Below the pieces are notes generated by a model. That model searched no databases and was not told the DNA's origin. It saw nothing but the letters and a program-made list of their open reading frames with translations. A program made the translations under genes and the position numbers. From Zygnema cylindricum (taxonomy: Eukaryota > Streptophyta > Zygnematophyceae > Zygnematales > Zygnemataceae), in NCBI GenBank assembly GCA_037447655.1, contig JBBHKE010001456.1:124001-188000 (forward strand): a stretch of DNA of 64,000 nt. The letters are read 5' to 3'. Shown piece by piece: positions 20,690-33,172 of this stretch (positions within the stretch are counted from its first letter, which is position 1; every line of letters starts with the position of its first letter).

Positions 20690-21184
20690 TATTTCCTCAC
20701 TTTCTATGTGTAACTCTTTGCTACAAACCAAGTTTTGTATCTTTTAGTTGAACTATCTCGGTACTGTTTTAGCTTAAAAACCCATTGATATCCGATCAGT
20801 TTTCTATCTGGAGGTCAATACACTAATTCCCATATTTTACCTTTCATTATAGGTGCCATTTTATCATTAATAGCAGTCATCCATCTACTACTTTCATAAC
20901 TATTAATGGCCTCAAAATAAAATTGAGGCCATTTGGGTGTGACAGCTTTGTCAATTTGCTATTTACCTATTTTTCTTTGAGTCTTATACTACTCCCTCTT
21001 CTTCCCTCACGTTTAGTTCGTGCTATTGATGGCATCCTCGGATTCTTCTTTGGATGCTCCTCAGTTCCATTATCCATGGAGACCGGTTCAATTGCTTCTT
21101 CTCCCCTCTCGTCTGACATGGGAGGAATCTTTTCTTCCACTTCACTTTTTCCTTTTGTTGTACCCACATTGTCTTGATGAGTTG
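20690..21184 (-). pseudogene. copia RT N-terminal and linker remnant
   Basis: The minus strand shows KNPRMPSIA and GSSIRLKEK (the linker before RT), EAINSYESSRWMTAIND and WVFKLKQ, all typical of the copia RT N-terminus, with stops. It is truncated at the left by the 19322 insertion. On the right it meets an LTR at 21185 without integrase or gag. Confidence 0.7.
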
Positions 21185-22088
21185 TGCAATTCTTTGGTCT
21201 CCATTGACCCACTGAATGGGCGACCTATGTAAAGCCTCTAGGATAATTTATGCCCTTCCCACTTTTCAAATAAATAAGTGCCACCCTCGCACACAAGAAT
21301 TTTGACCATCCTCACTCTTGTGAGGACCCAACTCTTTTGAGCCAAACGCAAAAAGAATCAATGAATTTTCTCCCTTGAGCAGTTAGTTATAGATGGCCAA
21401 AGAAGGCCTATAAATACAAAAGGTCACCTAGAGAGAGGTGCCTCAAAAACTGCTCTGTCTTTAAACCCCTACTCATAGCTACCTACTACTGTGCCCTAGA
21501 CCATTTAAAAAACCGTCTAATCAAAAAACGGTATAGTACAAGAAGGTACAGTGACCGATGTACTTCTTATACGGAGATTGTACGATATAGCCTTTTGGTT
21601 GACGCTTGTCAGCTTGGGAGCCATGGTTTCTTCTCCTATATTTTTCAGCATCCAATGATGTGGCGCCACGTGGCATAGCGTGCCGCTATGTTCGAAAGCC
21701 ACCAAAAGTTTGCTCCGGTTTGGCGGCGGTAAAGATGTTCGTCTGATCAAAAGTTTTACACGGTTCGATACGCGTCCGTGAGCGCCGTCCTTTATATATG
21801 TGGTTTTGTGAGTTTAGTTTGTTTAATTGAAAACGTCGTCACATATTCTATATTTCTTTATCGAACCCTATATATCCAGCGCTTCAACAAAGACTTAATG
21901 GATAGGATGTCAAACTACTATGTACTGTAAAGGACCTAGGATCAAAGCCGGATTGGTGTATCATTTTGGTAATCTGTCAGTATGTCTGCCTGTTTCTTTT
22001 TAACTATAGGTGTAACCATGGTGACTCTCTCTCTCTTCCTTTGTGTAGTCTAAATTAATAAGTGAATATAAATTACTTATTTTCAACA
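21185..22088 (-). repeat. LTR (minus orientation)
   Basis: The plus strand reads TGCAATTCTTTGGTCTCC...TTTTCAACA followed by CTCCCCTAAATT (PPT of the minus strand). 904 bp, with G-box 21665-21674 and a CCTATAAATAC TATA-like site near 21408. The tRNA-like segment (about 21895-21960) is degenerate. Confidence 0.8.
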
Positions 22089-22284
22089 CTCCCCTAAATT
22101 CTTAATCAACTTTTAATTTAAGTCCACAATTTTCTCTCGATAATTTTAACTTAGGAGATCCCAAACAAAGGCCCCTCAAAAAATGACTAAGTCTTAAATC
22201 CCTCTGTGAACCCCCTAGTAATACTATACACAACCAATCATAAGACTATAAAGTACAAGAAAGTATAGATGCCGCTGAACTTTT
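22089..22284 (-). repeat. copia 3' end scrap plus LTR scrap
   Basis: 22089-22165 matches the region between RNase H end and PPT of this family. 22166-22284 repeats the LTR block ACTAAGTCTTAAATCCCTCTG seen near 17835. Both pieces are cut. Confidence 0.55.
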
Positions 22285-22352
22285 TGATGTTGTACAACCA
22301 CCGGTGCAGGTGGAGGAGCAGCAATAGTAGTAGAAGTTGACATGATACACTC
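22283..22352 (-). pseudogene. gag N-terminus of a different copia family
   Basis: The minus strand starts with ATG at 22352 and reads MSTSTTIAAPPPAPVVV, an N-terminus of the sort seen in other plant copia Gags. It is cut after about 20 codons. Confidence 0.4.
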
Positions 22353-23317
22353 TCAGAAGCTATCAAGAATCCTTCCAAACAATTGTTTTCAAGTGTTCTC
22401 CAAATCTCATACAAACATCAAAACTTCACAAAACTTTATCACAATATAGAGCAACATAAACACTGAAAACTCCTAAAGTTTCAGCACATTTGACCTAACA
22501 ACACTCAAGATATAATACTCAGAAGTTTCCCAAAAATTGTTTGCAGTTTTAGTACTAAGAAGTCTAGATACATATAATGCTCTAAGTCCTAAGTTTTATA
22601 CTCGCAATAAGTGTCCACTCATTGTTGTACCGCCGACACAATGTTCTTGAGAGAGGTACGTCCAAAAACCAACTTGCCACTAAGAACTAAGTATTCCTAA
22701 TCTCGCCAACCTAATCTACCATCGTACAATGATTATTACTCAGAATCTATACCTAGTGATTGTACAAATACTTCTCAGCAAAGTCATTAGTGATCCTCTT
22801 ATTAATGTCGTTCGTTGACTTCATTCATATCAATCGCAGCTGCTTTGTCCCGTATCGAATCACATTTATATCATCCGCGGCTGCGTTGTCCCTTACTGGT
22901 TAATATCGAAGATGCGCGCAACTTTGTTGTCTATACCGATCATATCCAAAATAACCGCAGCTGCGTTGTCCTGTATGTGTCGCAAGTGCATTGTCGTATC
23001 TGCGTCCCAGCTGCGTTATCCTATCTACATCGCAACTGCGTTTTCACGTTCAATATGTGACACCCATATGACGGTGTTGGTGCCATTCCAAAACACGTGT
23101 ACGGTACTCAAGTGACGACGCATGTCCTTGTAAACCTTGCGCAACAGATTACTATCTTTTTGTTGTCACACTAATTTATTGAGACTTAAGGCTTTCCAAA
23201 AAACTTAAGTCCCCTAAAGCTTTAGACTAAATGTATCAGCACAACTGTGATGTCATAGTAGTGTAGCTGCGATATTGAACTAGCGGAGTATGGCACTTTA
23301 ACAATGCAACAACTCAA
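22353..23317 (-). repeat. putative LTR/leader of copia family B
   Basis: Lies between a gag start (22352, minus) and a pol end (23318, minus), the place where an LTR must be if both pieces are of family B. No clear TG...CA borders were found. The minus strand has a short purine run near 23210 (TTTAGGGGAC) that could be a PPT. It contains the imperfect repeats at 22830-23055. Confidence 0.35.
22830..23055. repeat. imperfect repeats with CAGCTGCGTTGTC core
   Basis: The words CGCAGCTGCTTTGTCC, CGCGGCTGCGTTGTCC, CGCAGCTGCGTTGTCC, CCAGCTGCGTTATCC and CGCAACTGCGTTTTC recur at irregular spacing of 20-65 bp, each near ATCG or TATC. The core CAGCTG is an E-box palindrome. Confidence 0.6.
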
Positions 23318-26300
23318 TTAATCACCTAGTCCCACCACATCCCTATAATACTTCAGCTTAGGAGCAGGAAGAGATTTAGTGAGCATATTAGCAATCATTT
23401 TTACATTTGGCAGATAGCATACCTTAATTACCCAGGAAAACACTTTTTCTCTTACAAATTCTAATATTACATCCATGTGCTTACTCTTGAAGTGGTGACT
23501 CGCGTTAGAGGTAATGGCAATGGCAGCCAGGTTGTCACACTAGATCACCTGTGGACCAACTTGCATGTATCATAATTCTTGCAAATTGGATTTTACCCAT
23601 AACAATTATTTGAGGGCCGAGCTTGCTGCCATGTATTCTGACTCCATTGTCGATTGTGCTGTGACTTTTTGAAATTTGCAGCTCCACCAACAAGTCTTGT
23701 TCCCAATTTGCAAAACGAATCCCGTGGTGGATTTCCAGCTTGGCATGTCGCCATAGCTTGCATCATTCTATGTTTGCTACTTTACTTCGCCTCTGCCTAG
23801 CCTGAGTTTGATGTCTTTGGTTCTTGCCAAATATCTTAGGACTCTCCTTGTTGCATCGTGGTAAGATTTCCTCGGATTTTCTAGACTTTTGCTGAGTACC
23901 CCAACTGCTACACCAATATCAGGACGGGTACAATTCTTATAATAAATTAAGCTTCCCACTATTTGTCTGTAAAGTATTAGTGTCATAGGATCATCTTCCC
24001 TTGACTCTAAATACTCACATACAATAACACTCGGTTTTGTCTCTTCTCCCTCTAACTTCTGCCGAAACACCATTGGAGTTACACACTCGTTTCCCCCGCG
24101 TATTCCATATGCATCAAACATGTTTCCAATAGCCTCTTTTTGATTAAATTTTATAAATATTTTATTTTTATCCCTTTTTACGGAATACCCAAAATATATT
24201 TTGCCTCATCGAGGTCTTTTATCTCGAACGTGAATTTAAGACAGCTTTGATTTTGTTAATTACAGCCATTGATTTGCTAATTAATATTTGATCATCTACA
24301 TACACCGCTATAGACACTATCCCATCTTCACCTTTTAGAACGTAAACAGAATGATCAGCGCTTATCCATTGAAATCGAGGGCTAGTTAAGAATTCTTCAA
24401 GCTTTAAATTCCATTGCCTAGGGGCCTGTTATACAAAGATTTTAACAATTTGCATACTAAGTGCTCTTTTCCTGGCTCTGCATACATTTCAAGCTGTTGC
24501 ATGTAAATGTTCTCTCTTAGCTCTTTATGCAACAAGGCCGTTTTTACATCCATCTGTTTTTTTTCCATATCTTCTATAGCAGCTAGTGACTGCAAAATCC
24601 TAACTGTTGAAATTCTTACGACCGAAGAGAATATTTCTTCAAAAGCAATTCCTTCCTTTTGATTATAACCATGTGCCACAAGCCTAGCCTTATATTTTTC
24701 AATGGTGTTATCACGATTTAACTTCACCATGAATATCCATTTGTTGCCAATCGCTTTTTGGTTCGGAGGAAGATTCACAAGCTCCCATGTTTGAGCCTCC
24801 ATGATCGACTTCATTTCATCGTTTGCTGCCTCGATCTAACGATTTTGCTCTGGCAATGAAAATGCCTCCCGGATAGTTAGAAGCTCTTTGAGGCTTTCAA
24901 GTAGGCAAAGTGAGAGCTTGCTTGCAGGTGGCTACTGGATCTTTTTCCCCCAAAAAATTCCGAAGTTGAGATCGTGAGATCTCTTCCATTCTAATTCTGT
25001 CGCTGGTGTTAATCCGCAGATATTGATCGATGTTGTCCCGGCTCGAACTAAACTGTCTGAGAGGCTAAGACGGTGAATGAACCTTAAAAGACTGCTTAAA
25101 AACTGGAGTACTTTGTACTTGCAGGTTAATAGGCTGATTGTAGTCCTGTATGATATACTCTTGGACATTTTGTTATTTTTGTATATCAATGAAAGTGAAT
25201 AAATCTAACGAATCAAGCTCATCTTTCACAATAATATTTGGAGCTACAACTATTTTTTGTTTGTCAAAGTCAAAGACCCTTTAACCTTTAGAGTGGTCAT
25301 CATATCTTAGCAAAATACTCGGTAATCCTTTAGGTCTATTTTCCATCTATCTTGTGATGTATCTAAAATGAAGCATGTCCTACCAAAAACTTTAAAATGA
25401 CTAACATCTGGTTTCTTTCCAGTGTGGGCTTCATAAGGCGTAGTCTCTACTGATCTAGACCCTATTTTATTCTTAATATAAAATGCACAATTTAGAGCCT
25501 CAGCCTAGAATTTCGGATCCACATTTTTATCTGCAAGCATCGACCTAGAGCTCTCCGTGAGTGTTCTATTTAATCTCTCTGAAACTCCATTTTGTTATGG
25601 TGAATATGGAACACTCAACAGGTGACTTATATCCTCCTGGGGTCAAAAGGTCTCAAATTCTTTCAATGTATATTCCCCACCGTTGTCCGATCTGAGTGCC
25701 AAAATTGGCAAGTTATGCAGTTTCTCCACTCAGGCCTAATAGTGTTTCAAATGACCGAACACTTCGTTCTTTTATTTCATGAAGTAAACCTTTGTAAACC
25801 ACGAAAAATCATCTGTGACGGTGACCATATATTTCATCCCCCCGACAGATGGTACCTTGGCAAGACCAAAAACATCGGAATGAATTTGTTCTATAATCTA
25901 GTTATCCGATGTTCTGACTCCGTAGGGAATGGCAATCTGTGTATTTTTTCTAAAGCACAACCATCACACGCTTTAACCGGCTGATCTGTTACACAGACAC
26001 CATCTATTTTGCCAGCAAGGACCATTTTTCTCAAACTATCTTAATTTACATAGCCAAAATCTTTTATGCCACAACTCATGTGAGTGCACAACATCGGAGT
26101 ACAAAAAATTCATTCTCATTTGTATTAACCATATCCATATGGTACATCTTCTTATTATCTCTATTACCTGTAACTACAACTTTGCCATTCTTTCTAACAA
26201 CCTGTCGACAATTTTTCAAATTGATCTCAAAGCCTCAACTCTCTTCCAAAGACATTGATTTATTTATTTTTTAAGTCACGGACAAAGAGGACATTGTGAA

Positions 26301-26815
26301 CAGTCCTTACAATTGCTTTTCCCTTTACATCAACTAGAAAAGATACATCACCCATAGCACGTGTCTGGACACTCATCTCACATGCGCATAGTAAATATTC
26401 TTCCAAGTGTTGATTTCAGATTTTTGAAGATACTCTTGTTCCAACACATGTGGGCTGACACTCCTGTATTAATTATCCATCCACGGTCCTTTGGGCCCTC
26501 CATTGTTGCTGCCATGGCAAATAGATCCGCTTCGTCCTCCTCAAAGAGGTTGACAATCTCGTCTTTGTGCAACGAAGATGGCGAAAACATTGCATTTCCA
26601 CGAGGTGTATACCCCGTGAAGCCTTTGTTTAACTGGCTCTGTTGCCATCTTGGCCTGTAGAAACTTGTTTTGTTAGCTCTTTTTAGCATAGGATAGATCT
26701 TATATCCATGATCTCTCTAACTGCAATAAAAACAAGCATTGTTGGACTGTCTATTTCCACCCTGATTAAACTGTTTAAGCTGGTTCTAAAAACTAACCTG
26801 ATTTCTTTGCTGGTT
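23318..26815 (-). pseudogene. copia family B gag-pol remnant
   Basis: Reads from right to left. CFYC...DHGYKIY knuckle near 26720-26760, then protease GWIINTGVSAHMC (about 26450-26490; D-T-G read as N-T-G, so the catalytic Asp is lost), integrase pieces near 25200-26060, RT with MEAQTWELVN and KARLVAHGYNQKEG (24404-24814), VGSLIYYKNCTRPDI (23777-24121), and the C-terminal end DVVGLGD with a stop at 23318, a common ending of plant copia polyproteins. Stops and frameshifts are throughout. It is a different family from element 1. The right end is fused to element C at about 26815. Confidence 0.8.
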
Positions 26816-29153
26816 AAAATCAATTTCCACCATGTCGTCAGCTTCGGGTAGAGTTGTCAATGGAGTTTCCGCGGCTGAGTCGTTTTCCTTCTCATTTGTT
26901 CTTGCAAAATTTTTATCTTCTCTTAAATCTAAATAGTTAAGAAGCTCAAAGTAATCGAATTTTTTTGACTCAAATCTGATGTTTACTGACTTTGTATATT
27001 TGAAGGGATCCACACACTTTCTTTCATCCATAACTACTAGGTGATTTATTAAGATTATATCTTCTTTTTTTATATCATCAACACTGTATCCTTTTATATC
27101 CTCATCATATCCTAATAAGTACCCCGGTTTTCCTTTAGGATATAACTTCGAATTAGATCGATCTATATCTAGACTGAACACTTGACTCTCAAAATCTTTA
27201 AGTGAGATATGTCTGGTTTCAGGCCGGTCCATCTGTCATAAGGTGTTTGGCCTTTTACTGCTGAAGTAAGAACTCTATTTTTGAGGTAATTAGCACTTTT
27301 CATTAATTCGGTTCAAAACCTTTTTCCTATCTTCTTATCTGACAACATAATTCTAACAGTGTCACTTAGTGTGTTATTTAATCTTTTAGCTAACCTATTC
27401 TGTTGCGGGTTTTCAAGAACTGTCTTTTGGTGTTGGACTCCATCTTCCCTTAGAAAATCCTCAAACTGGTGAGAGGTAAACTCTCCACCATTGTCACTCC
27501 TTACTCTCTTGGTTGGGGTTTCATGGATTTTTTTCCCTCCATGCTTTATATTGTCTAAAACATTCATGAGCTTGACTTATTTTTCAAAAAATACACCTTG
27601 GAATACCAATCATCAGTGATAGTCATCATAATTCTCTTCCCCCTGGGTGAATGCACTTAGGCCGGTCCCAAATTATCTGTGTGTACTAAATTTAAAATAT
27701 TTTCTCTATGATAGGTGGTTTTTTTTGGGAAAGGTAACCTGTGTGCTTTACCTTGAGCACATCCACTACAATCACTTAGATTCTCACTCTCACCGAACTG
27801 AATCCCATCCACTACTCCCATCTTTTTCATCTCTCTTAACTTATATAGATCCACATGCCCAAGCTTGTTATGCCACAAAATTATATCATGAACACCAACA
27901 TAATAAATTTCTTCTTTTCATTGCTTAAAATCAGCCTAAACATCCCTTGGCTACCTTTTTTAGCAGTGAAATAAACTTCCTCCTCAAAACTAGCATTAAA
28001 GACTCCTTTCCTAGTGCAAGTATCAAAACCATTGTTATCTAATACAGATGTAATGATGAGGTTTTTGTTCAGCTACAGAATAAAATATACATCGGAGAAT
28101 GTAACTATGGATGTCTTTCGTTCTACTTACACTTTCAGATCTACCGATCATACAAGAGTAGTACTGACTATGCTCCCATCCCGTACTCTATCTCTACGGT
28201 GGAAATCTTTCTTATCTTAGTGAAAAGGTGTTTATCCTTACACATGTGGATGGAGGCACGACAATCCAGCCCGCTTCACCTTTCAATCCACCAAAAGCAC
28301 ATTTCTGCTTTCGTTGAATTTCGACCTCGTTTTTCACCTCCAACTTCTCATCAAATAGGAGCTCATTGTCCGCGTCCTTGGATTCCGCCTCATGTACCTG
28401 TGTCACAAGGGCCTTTTTCTTTCCTCTCAGGGGTCCACCTGTCTGCTCGTCCTTTAACTGCAGCTCAGTTAACTTAGTGCACTCCGCCATAAAGTGACCT
28501 AGATTCTTACAAAAGTGGCACAATCCCTTGGGAGCCCTTGGTGTGAACTCGTTAGTCTGTTTTTTGTGCCTGAGGCCTCCATAATTTTCGACTGGTTTCC
28601 TCGAATCATTGTTCCTCTAATCGGTCCCAGCTGCAAAGGTTTGCCCAATCTTTCCTCCCTTTTAGATCTCAATCGTATTCTTCCGAAAGATAATCATCCT
28701 TACCACTCAATTCCATATCCACCTTGAGGTTTTCAAGTCCTGCACAGGGTTGACTATGTTCTCAAACTCATCTAATAACTTCATAAGCAAGCAGTTAACC
28801 TTCATCTTTTCAGTTTCAACCTATTGAGCAATCTCTAGCTCCATGAAAAATGTTGTGAGCTCATTACAAAAATCCAACAACTTCCCCCTTTTGTATACAT
28901 ATGCATCAATTTTCTGATTAGCCAACTACTGTTGGTAAATTGTACCAATTCGGTACATCTCTATGAGAGCCACCCAAAAATTGGATTCCCTCTTTACACG
29001 CAAATGAGGAGATGCAAACCATTGAGTAAGATGGTGGAGGATGTCGTGCTTTGCCGCCATATTGTTGTAGTCCCAAGTATCGTTATCATACTTCTCGTTC
29101 CTCAGAATAAGTGATATGAATGCGAAACCGGTTGCTATTGGTGTGTCTGTCTC

Positions 29154-29307
29154 CTTTTCCTTTCCTTTGTCCATCACTTCCCCTTCTTTTGTCTCTTGTG
29201 TTGGAGATGGATCTGTATTTTTGGTGAATCCTTTTCCTTTCCTTTGTCCATCACTTCCCCTTCTTTTGTCTCTTGTGTTGGAGATGGATCTGTATTTTTG
29301 GTGAATC
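29154..29307. repeat. 77-bp perfect tandem duplication in gag
   Basis: 29154-29230 and 29231-29307 are the same sequence, starting CTTTTCCTTTCCTTTGTCC and ending TTTTTGGTGAATC. The unit length breaks the gag frame. Confidence 0.9.
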
Positions 29308-29458
29308 TGCTTCTTATAAACCTTGGAGGGATCCCAAGATTGGATGGACGCCTCACCCGTCCACTCACTATTCCCTAAAACCTTTTCTCACATAGAGTTC
29401 CTATCATCATACTTTCTAAGTATATGAAGCCAGTTCCATTGAAGATGGGCATTCTAGA

Positions 29459-29474
29459 GGGTGGGCCCATAACC
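29459..29474 (-). other. primer-binding site of element C
   Basis: GGTTATGGGCCCACCC on the minus strand, identical to that of element 1, directly next to the LTR. Confidence 0.75.
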
Positions 29475-29948
29475 TGCAACTCTGAGACCTCCATAGGTCC
29501 TCAAAGTAGGCGACAAAGCCTCTAATATAACCCTTACCCTTTTGTGTTTCAGCAAGAATAACTGTCACCCTTATAGAAAAATACGCTGACTACCTTCACC
29601 CTTGTGAACAGAAGACTCCCTTGAGCCGATAGCAAACAAAATTTATGAATTTGCTCCCTTGAGCAGTAAGTTATGGCTGGTCAAAGATGACCTTTATATT
29701 TACAAGCTCTCTTAGAGAGAGTTACCTAAATATCACTAAGTCTTGGTCTGCTAACTCACGACTACCTACTACTAAACCCTAGTCCAATAGGAACAATATA
29801 TAAAACAAAAAGGTACAATGGGCGATGTACTGTTTGTATGTCCATTATATGACATAGATTAAAAGGTAACACCTCTCAAATATGGAGCCATGGTTCCTCC
29901 TCCCATCTTTTCCGGTATCAAATAATGCGGCACCACGTGGCACTGCTA
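29475..29948 (-). repeat. 5' LTR of element C, truncated
   Basis: The plus strand begins TGCAACTCTGAGACCTCC and contains the AGTTATGG and CCACGTGGCAC (G-box) landmarks; it breaks at about 29948 before the tRNA-like module. The R region resembles the LTRs of element I more than that of element 1, although the gag resembles element 1. Confidence 0.75.
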
Positions 29949-30430
29949 ATGTTAATATGTCGGATATATTCTTTGGTTCACTGGATGAATATGTAGGCTT
30001 GATCTATTTTAAAATTCTGTATATCAGAGGACTTAGCTATGTCTTACATGAAAATGAAAAATGCAATTGACATCTCGAAATCTCTTTGTCCCTTTCTCTC
30101 AAAGTTTGTATTGAAAGCCTCTGGTTGCTGCTCAAAATTGAGAATATTAGCTATTGCTTCCTCCTCTAGTAAAATATTTATTGATAACTGTAAAGTCTAG
30201 CTAGTCTTATCTTTTTGTTTGAGCATATTACACGCTCTTTTGATACTACGAGGGAGACCTCCCATAATGAATGCTGCCTGTTGAAAAATTGAGGAAACGT
30301 GCCCCTTCCACAAGCATGGGCATCTACAACGATGCAAAATTTGCTACCATTCTCAACCATCGTGCCGCCAGTGTACTTATAGTCCCAAATTTGTCCAGCT
30401 AACAAAAGTTTTTTCTTGACATTATCTTTT
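29949..30430 (-). pseudogene. possible gag scrap of another copia family
   Basis: The minus strand has coding-like pieces (GGLPRSIKRACNMLKQKD, EEEAIANILNFEQQPEAF) that look like the middle of a copia Gag, in different frames with stops. No zinc knuckle or boundary motif is seen, so the assignment is weak. Confidence 0.3.
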
Positions 30431-32104
30431 TCATAATCATTCGAGGGAGGAAGGAGAAGTAGAAAAAGGTTGCAAGAAAAACAAGTTAATAACAAGGTAA
30501 CAAAACTATCTCATCCGGATGAACCTCAGACTTATGGAGAGGTGATTAATTGTCCAAAAAGGAACCGGTGGAAGACAACCATCAATGAGGAGATGGTCTC
30601 AATTATGGCAGCCGATACTTGAGAGCAGTTGAATTGTCCACCTAACCCAAAACCAATTGGTTGTTATTGGTTTGTTCAAATTAAAACTGAACCCACATAA
30701 GACCATTGAGCGCTACAAGGCCCGATTAGTGGCTAAAGAATTCACACAAAAAGAGGGAATCGACTACGAGGAAACGTTTGCCCCGGCTGTCAAATTTCCC
30801 TCCGTCCGCATACTTCTCAGTTTGGCAGCAACGTAAGACATGGAGGTGCACCAATGGGACATCAAGACAACCTTTTTGCATGGAGAATTGGAAGAGAAGA
30901 TCTTCATGCGATAACCCGAAAGATTTGTGGAGCAAGGAGAGGAGAGTAAGGTATGCCGGCTGATTAAATCTCTTTATGGTCTAAAACATGCACCTCGACA
31001 GTGGAATAAGAAGCTTGATGAGTTTCTTAACGGTCTGAGATAAATCCGGATCAGCTCAGATCACTCAATCTATGTTTTTGAATATGATGAAAGTGTTATT
31101 TTTATAGCAATTTTTGTTGATTATATGCTATTTTTAAGTTAATCAATGGACAAAATTAATAAACTGAAATCTGATCTTAAGGGAAGATTTGAGATAAAGG
31201 ATATCGGGGAGGCAAGATATATTTTGGGAATTCAAGTAGAAAGAGACCAAGAAAGAAAGATTACAAGACTAACTCAAAAAGAAGCAATAGGGAACATGTT
31301 GGAAAAGTTTCAAATGGATAAGGCTAATAGTTGTACAACTCCAATGGAGTTAAAGAAACAAAGTGAGTGGAGTGTTGAAGAAGGAGTAATAATCTTAGAC
31401 AAGGAATTAGGTCATGAAGAACAGAAGTTCATGCAGACTATTCTTTACAGGCAAGTAGTGGGAAGCCTAATCTATTTTATGAATTGTATCCGGCCGGATT
31501 TAGCTATAACTGTAGGAGTGCTAAGTAGAAGTCTAAATGCTCCCACTAAGAGAGATTCGGAGGCAGCTAAGAGAGTCCTTAGATATTTGATAGGAACTAC
31601 GGATCTATGGTTACATTTCGGTGGGGGTAATATTGACATCATTACTTGGAGTGATGCGAGTTATGGTGATTCTTTGATGAGGAGATGTACTTTTGGAAAT
31701 GTATTATATGCGGGTGATGTGGCTTGTTGCTGGAGTAGTAAAAAGCAAAAAGTTATTGCTCAGTCCACCATGGCGGTTGAGTAAATGGCCTCTTGCTCTG
31801 CTGTAAAAGAATTGATGTGGGTGAAATCTTTGCTTGGTGAGCTTGGTCACCTTAAGAGTGGTGTGCATAATTTTGTTTGTGATAATCTGGCAGCAATCTC
31901 TATTGCTACCAATCCTAAACATCAATTTAAAGCCAAACTCGTGGATATTATACTCACCTTTGTTAAAGAGAAGGTATAAAACAAAATAATCAGTTTGGAG
32001 TACAACCAGATAGCAAAATGGTAGCAGATATGATGACCAAACTTGTGCCTTCACCTAAGCTAATTTTCTGTAAAAGAAGTGTGGTCTAAAATTAAAGAGT
32101 GACT
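30431..32104 (+). pseudogene. copia element D: linker, RT and RNase H remnant
   Basis: Starts in the linker (RKRLQEKQVNNKVTKLS) and runs through RT ([45 protein letters not shown]; the active-site YVDDLL reads FVDYMLFL, so the second Asp is lost) and RNase H (WSDASYGD, STMAVE then stop, CDNLAAISI). The longest open part is 31146-31784. Stops at several sites. The gag, protease and integrase halves are missing. Confidence 0.85.
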
Positions 32105-32108
32105 AGAA

Positions 32109-32120
32109 AATAAGAGGAAG
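32109..32120 (+). other. polypurine tract of element D
   Basis: AATAAGAGGAAG before the LTR start, which has lost its first T (GTAGAAATTAATGG). Confidence 0.6.
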
Positions 32121-33172
32121 GTAGAAATTAATGGTTCTTTTAGTATTTTCAAGGTCAAAAATAAAGTGTAGAAAAAGAAGCCGAGGCACTGTGCCTCTAA
32201 CTCCTCTCTTCAACTCCCACACTTGTCGCAGTCATTTAAGGTTAAAGAGGGAGCTAGAGCTATGGTTGCCTATGTTGTCTAGAAAAAGAGTGATAGGCGG
32301 TAGATTTTGGTAGGTTTACCAAAATATACTTGACAAACCTATGATTTGATCTTGGTACCTACCGTCAGTCAGGTCAAAAATAGCCGGTAACTTTATCCTA
32401 TAGTCTAGGCTCGGTAATGAGACGTATAGGGTTTGATACATATATAAATATGTACGCCTACATGAATTCATTTAACGACGCGAACAAACAAAGAACATAC
32501 ACACAGCTAAAACATAGTACGGTGTACAGTACTTCACGAAACAAATAACACGCATTTGTTTGGGCCGTGAAACAAATACCACGCAATTAATTTCAACGGT
32601 AAGAATTAAAAGCCGATCTAGATCGAACGGCCACAATAGAAGTAGAGATCGCAAAATGGGCGCTTTAGCGATTTTCAATCATGGCCACATCAAATGACAT
32701 GTGGCACAATCAGAATGGCTTACTACATCTCTAGAGAATACGGGAACGAATCCGGATATGGCAGGCATCGACATTTTGGCCATGCCGTACGATGGCCGTA
32801 TATAAAGTATATCAACACCTATACTTTTATGTACGACATAATAATCTTAGTGGTGGCGTACTTTAGTAGTAAAGGGTTTAGAGAGAAATTTAGGACTTAG
32901 AAAATTTGGTAGGTAGACCCCTCTCTTCTAGAGAGCTCCTGTACAAAAGGTCAACTTTGAGCGTTCATAACTTATTGCTCAGGGAAGCAAATTAAGAGAT
33001 TCTTTTTGCTATCGACTCAAGGGAGTTTTTTTCTTCAAAGGGAAGAAGTTGGTTAGAGTTTTTTTTGTCGAGGTAGAAGTTATTCTTGTGGAAACCCAAA
33101 AGGGTTAGGGTTATCTTAGAAGCTTATAGTGAGCTGCCTAATCTGATGGCCAATGGAGGTCTCAGAGTTGCA
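32121..33172 (+). repeat. 3' LTR of element D
   Basis: 1052 bp, ending GGTCTCAGAGTTGCA. It has the hairpin region near 32175-32275, GTAC motifs, and a TTTTTGCTATCGACTCAAGGGAG tract in U5, as in element J. The loop reads ACTTGTCGCAGTCATT. Confidence 0.8.
32321..32411 (-). promoter_or_regulatory. antisense tRNA-like module in LTR
   Basis: GATCAAATCAT in the B-box place and TTTT at 32321-32324 on the minus strand. The A box (about 32389-32410) is worn. Confidence 0.3.

Larger units (their letters stand above)
26816..29474 (-). pseudogene. copia element C: gag-protease-integrase remnant
   Basis: Close relative of element 1. From the right: PBS 29459-29474, gag (SLGIPPRF-like N-terminus, 28926-29177 gag domain), knuckle CHFCKNLGHFMAEC near 28480-28520, protease region with the catalytic DSGAS destroyed by a frameshift near 28260, integrase GHVDLYK and CSGC (27657-27878), SDNGGEF (27313-27567), and the integrase C-terminus up to MVEID (26816-27232). 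It stops at the linker before RT, so RT and RNase H are missing. Several frameshifts, one from a 77-bp duplication. Confidence 0.85.

Noticed and set aside
22830-23055. CRISPR array
   Set aside because: Repeats are degenerate and irregularly spaced in a eukaryotic retroelement context.
26816-33172. Elements C (-) and D (+) as two halves of one element broken by inversion, since C stops at the linker where D begins
   Set aside because: Their LTRs are of different types, about 27 linker residues are missing, and a different gag-like scrap (29949-30430) lies between.
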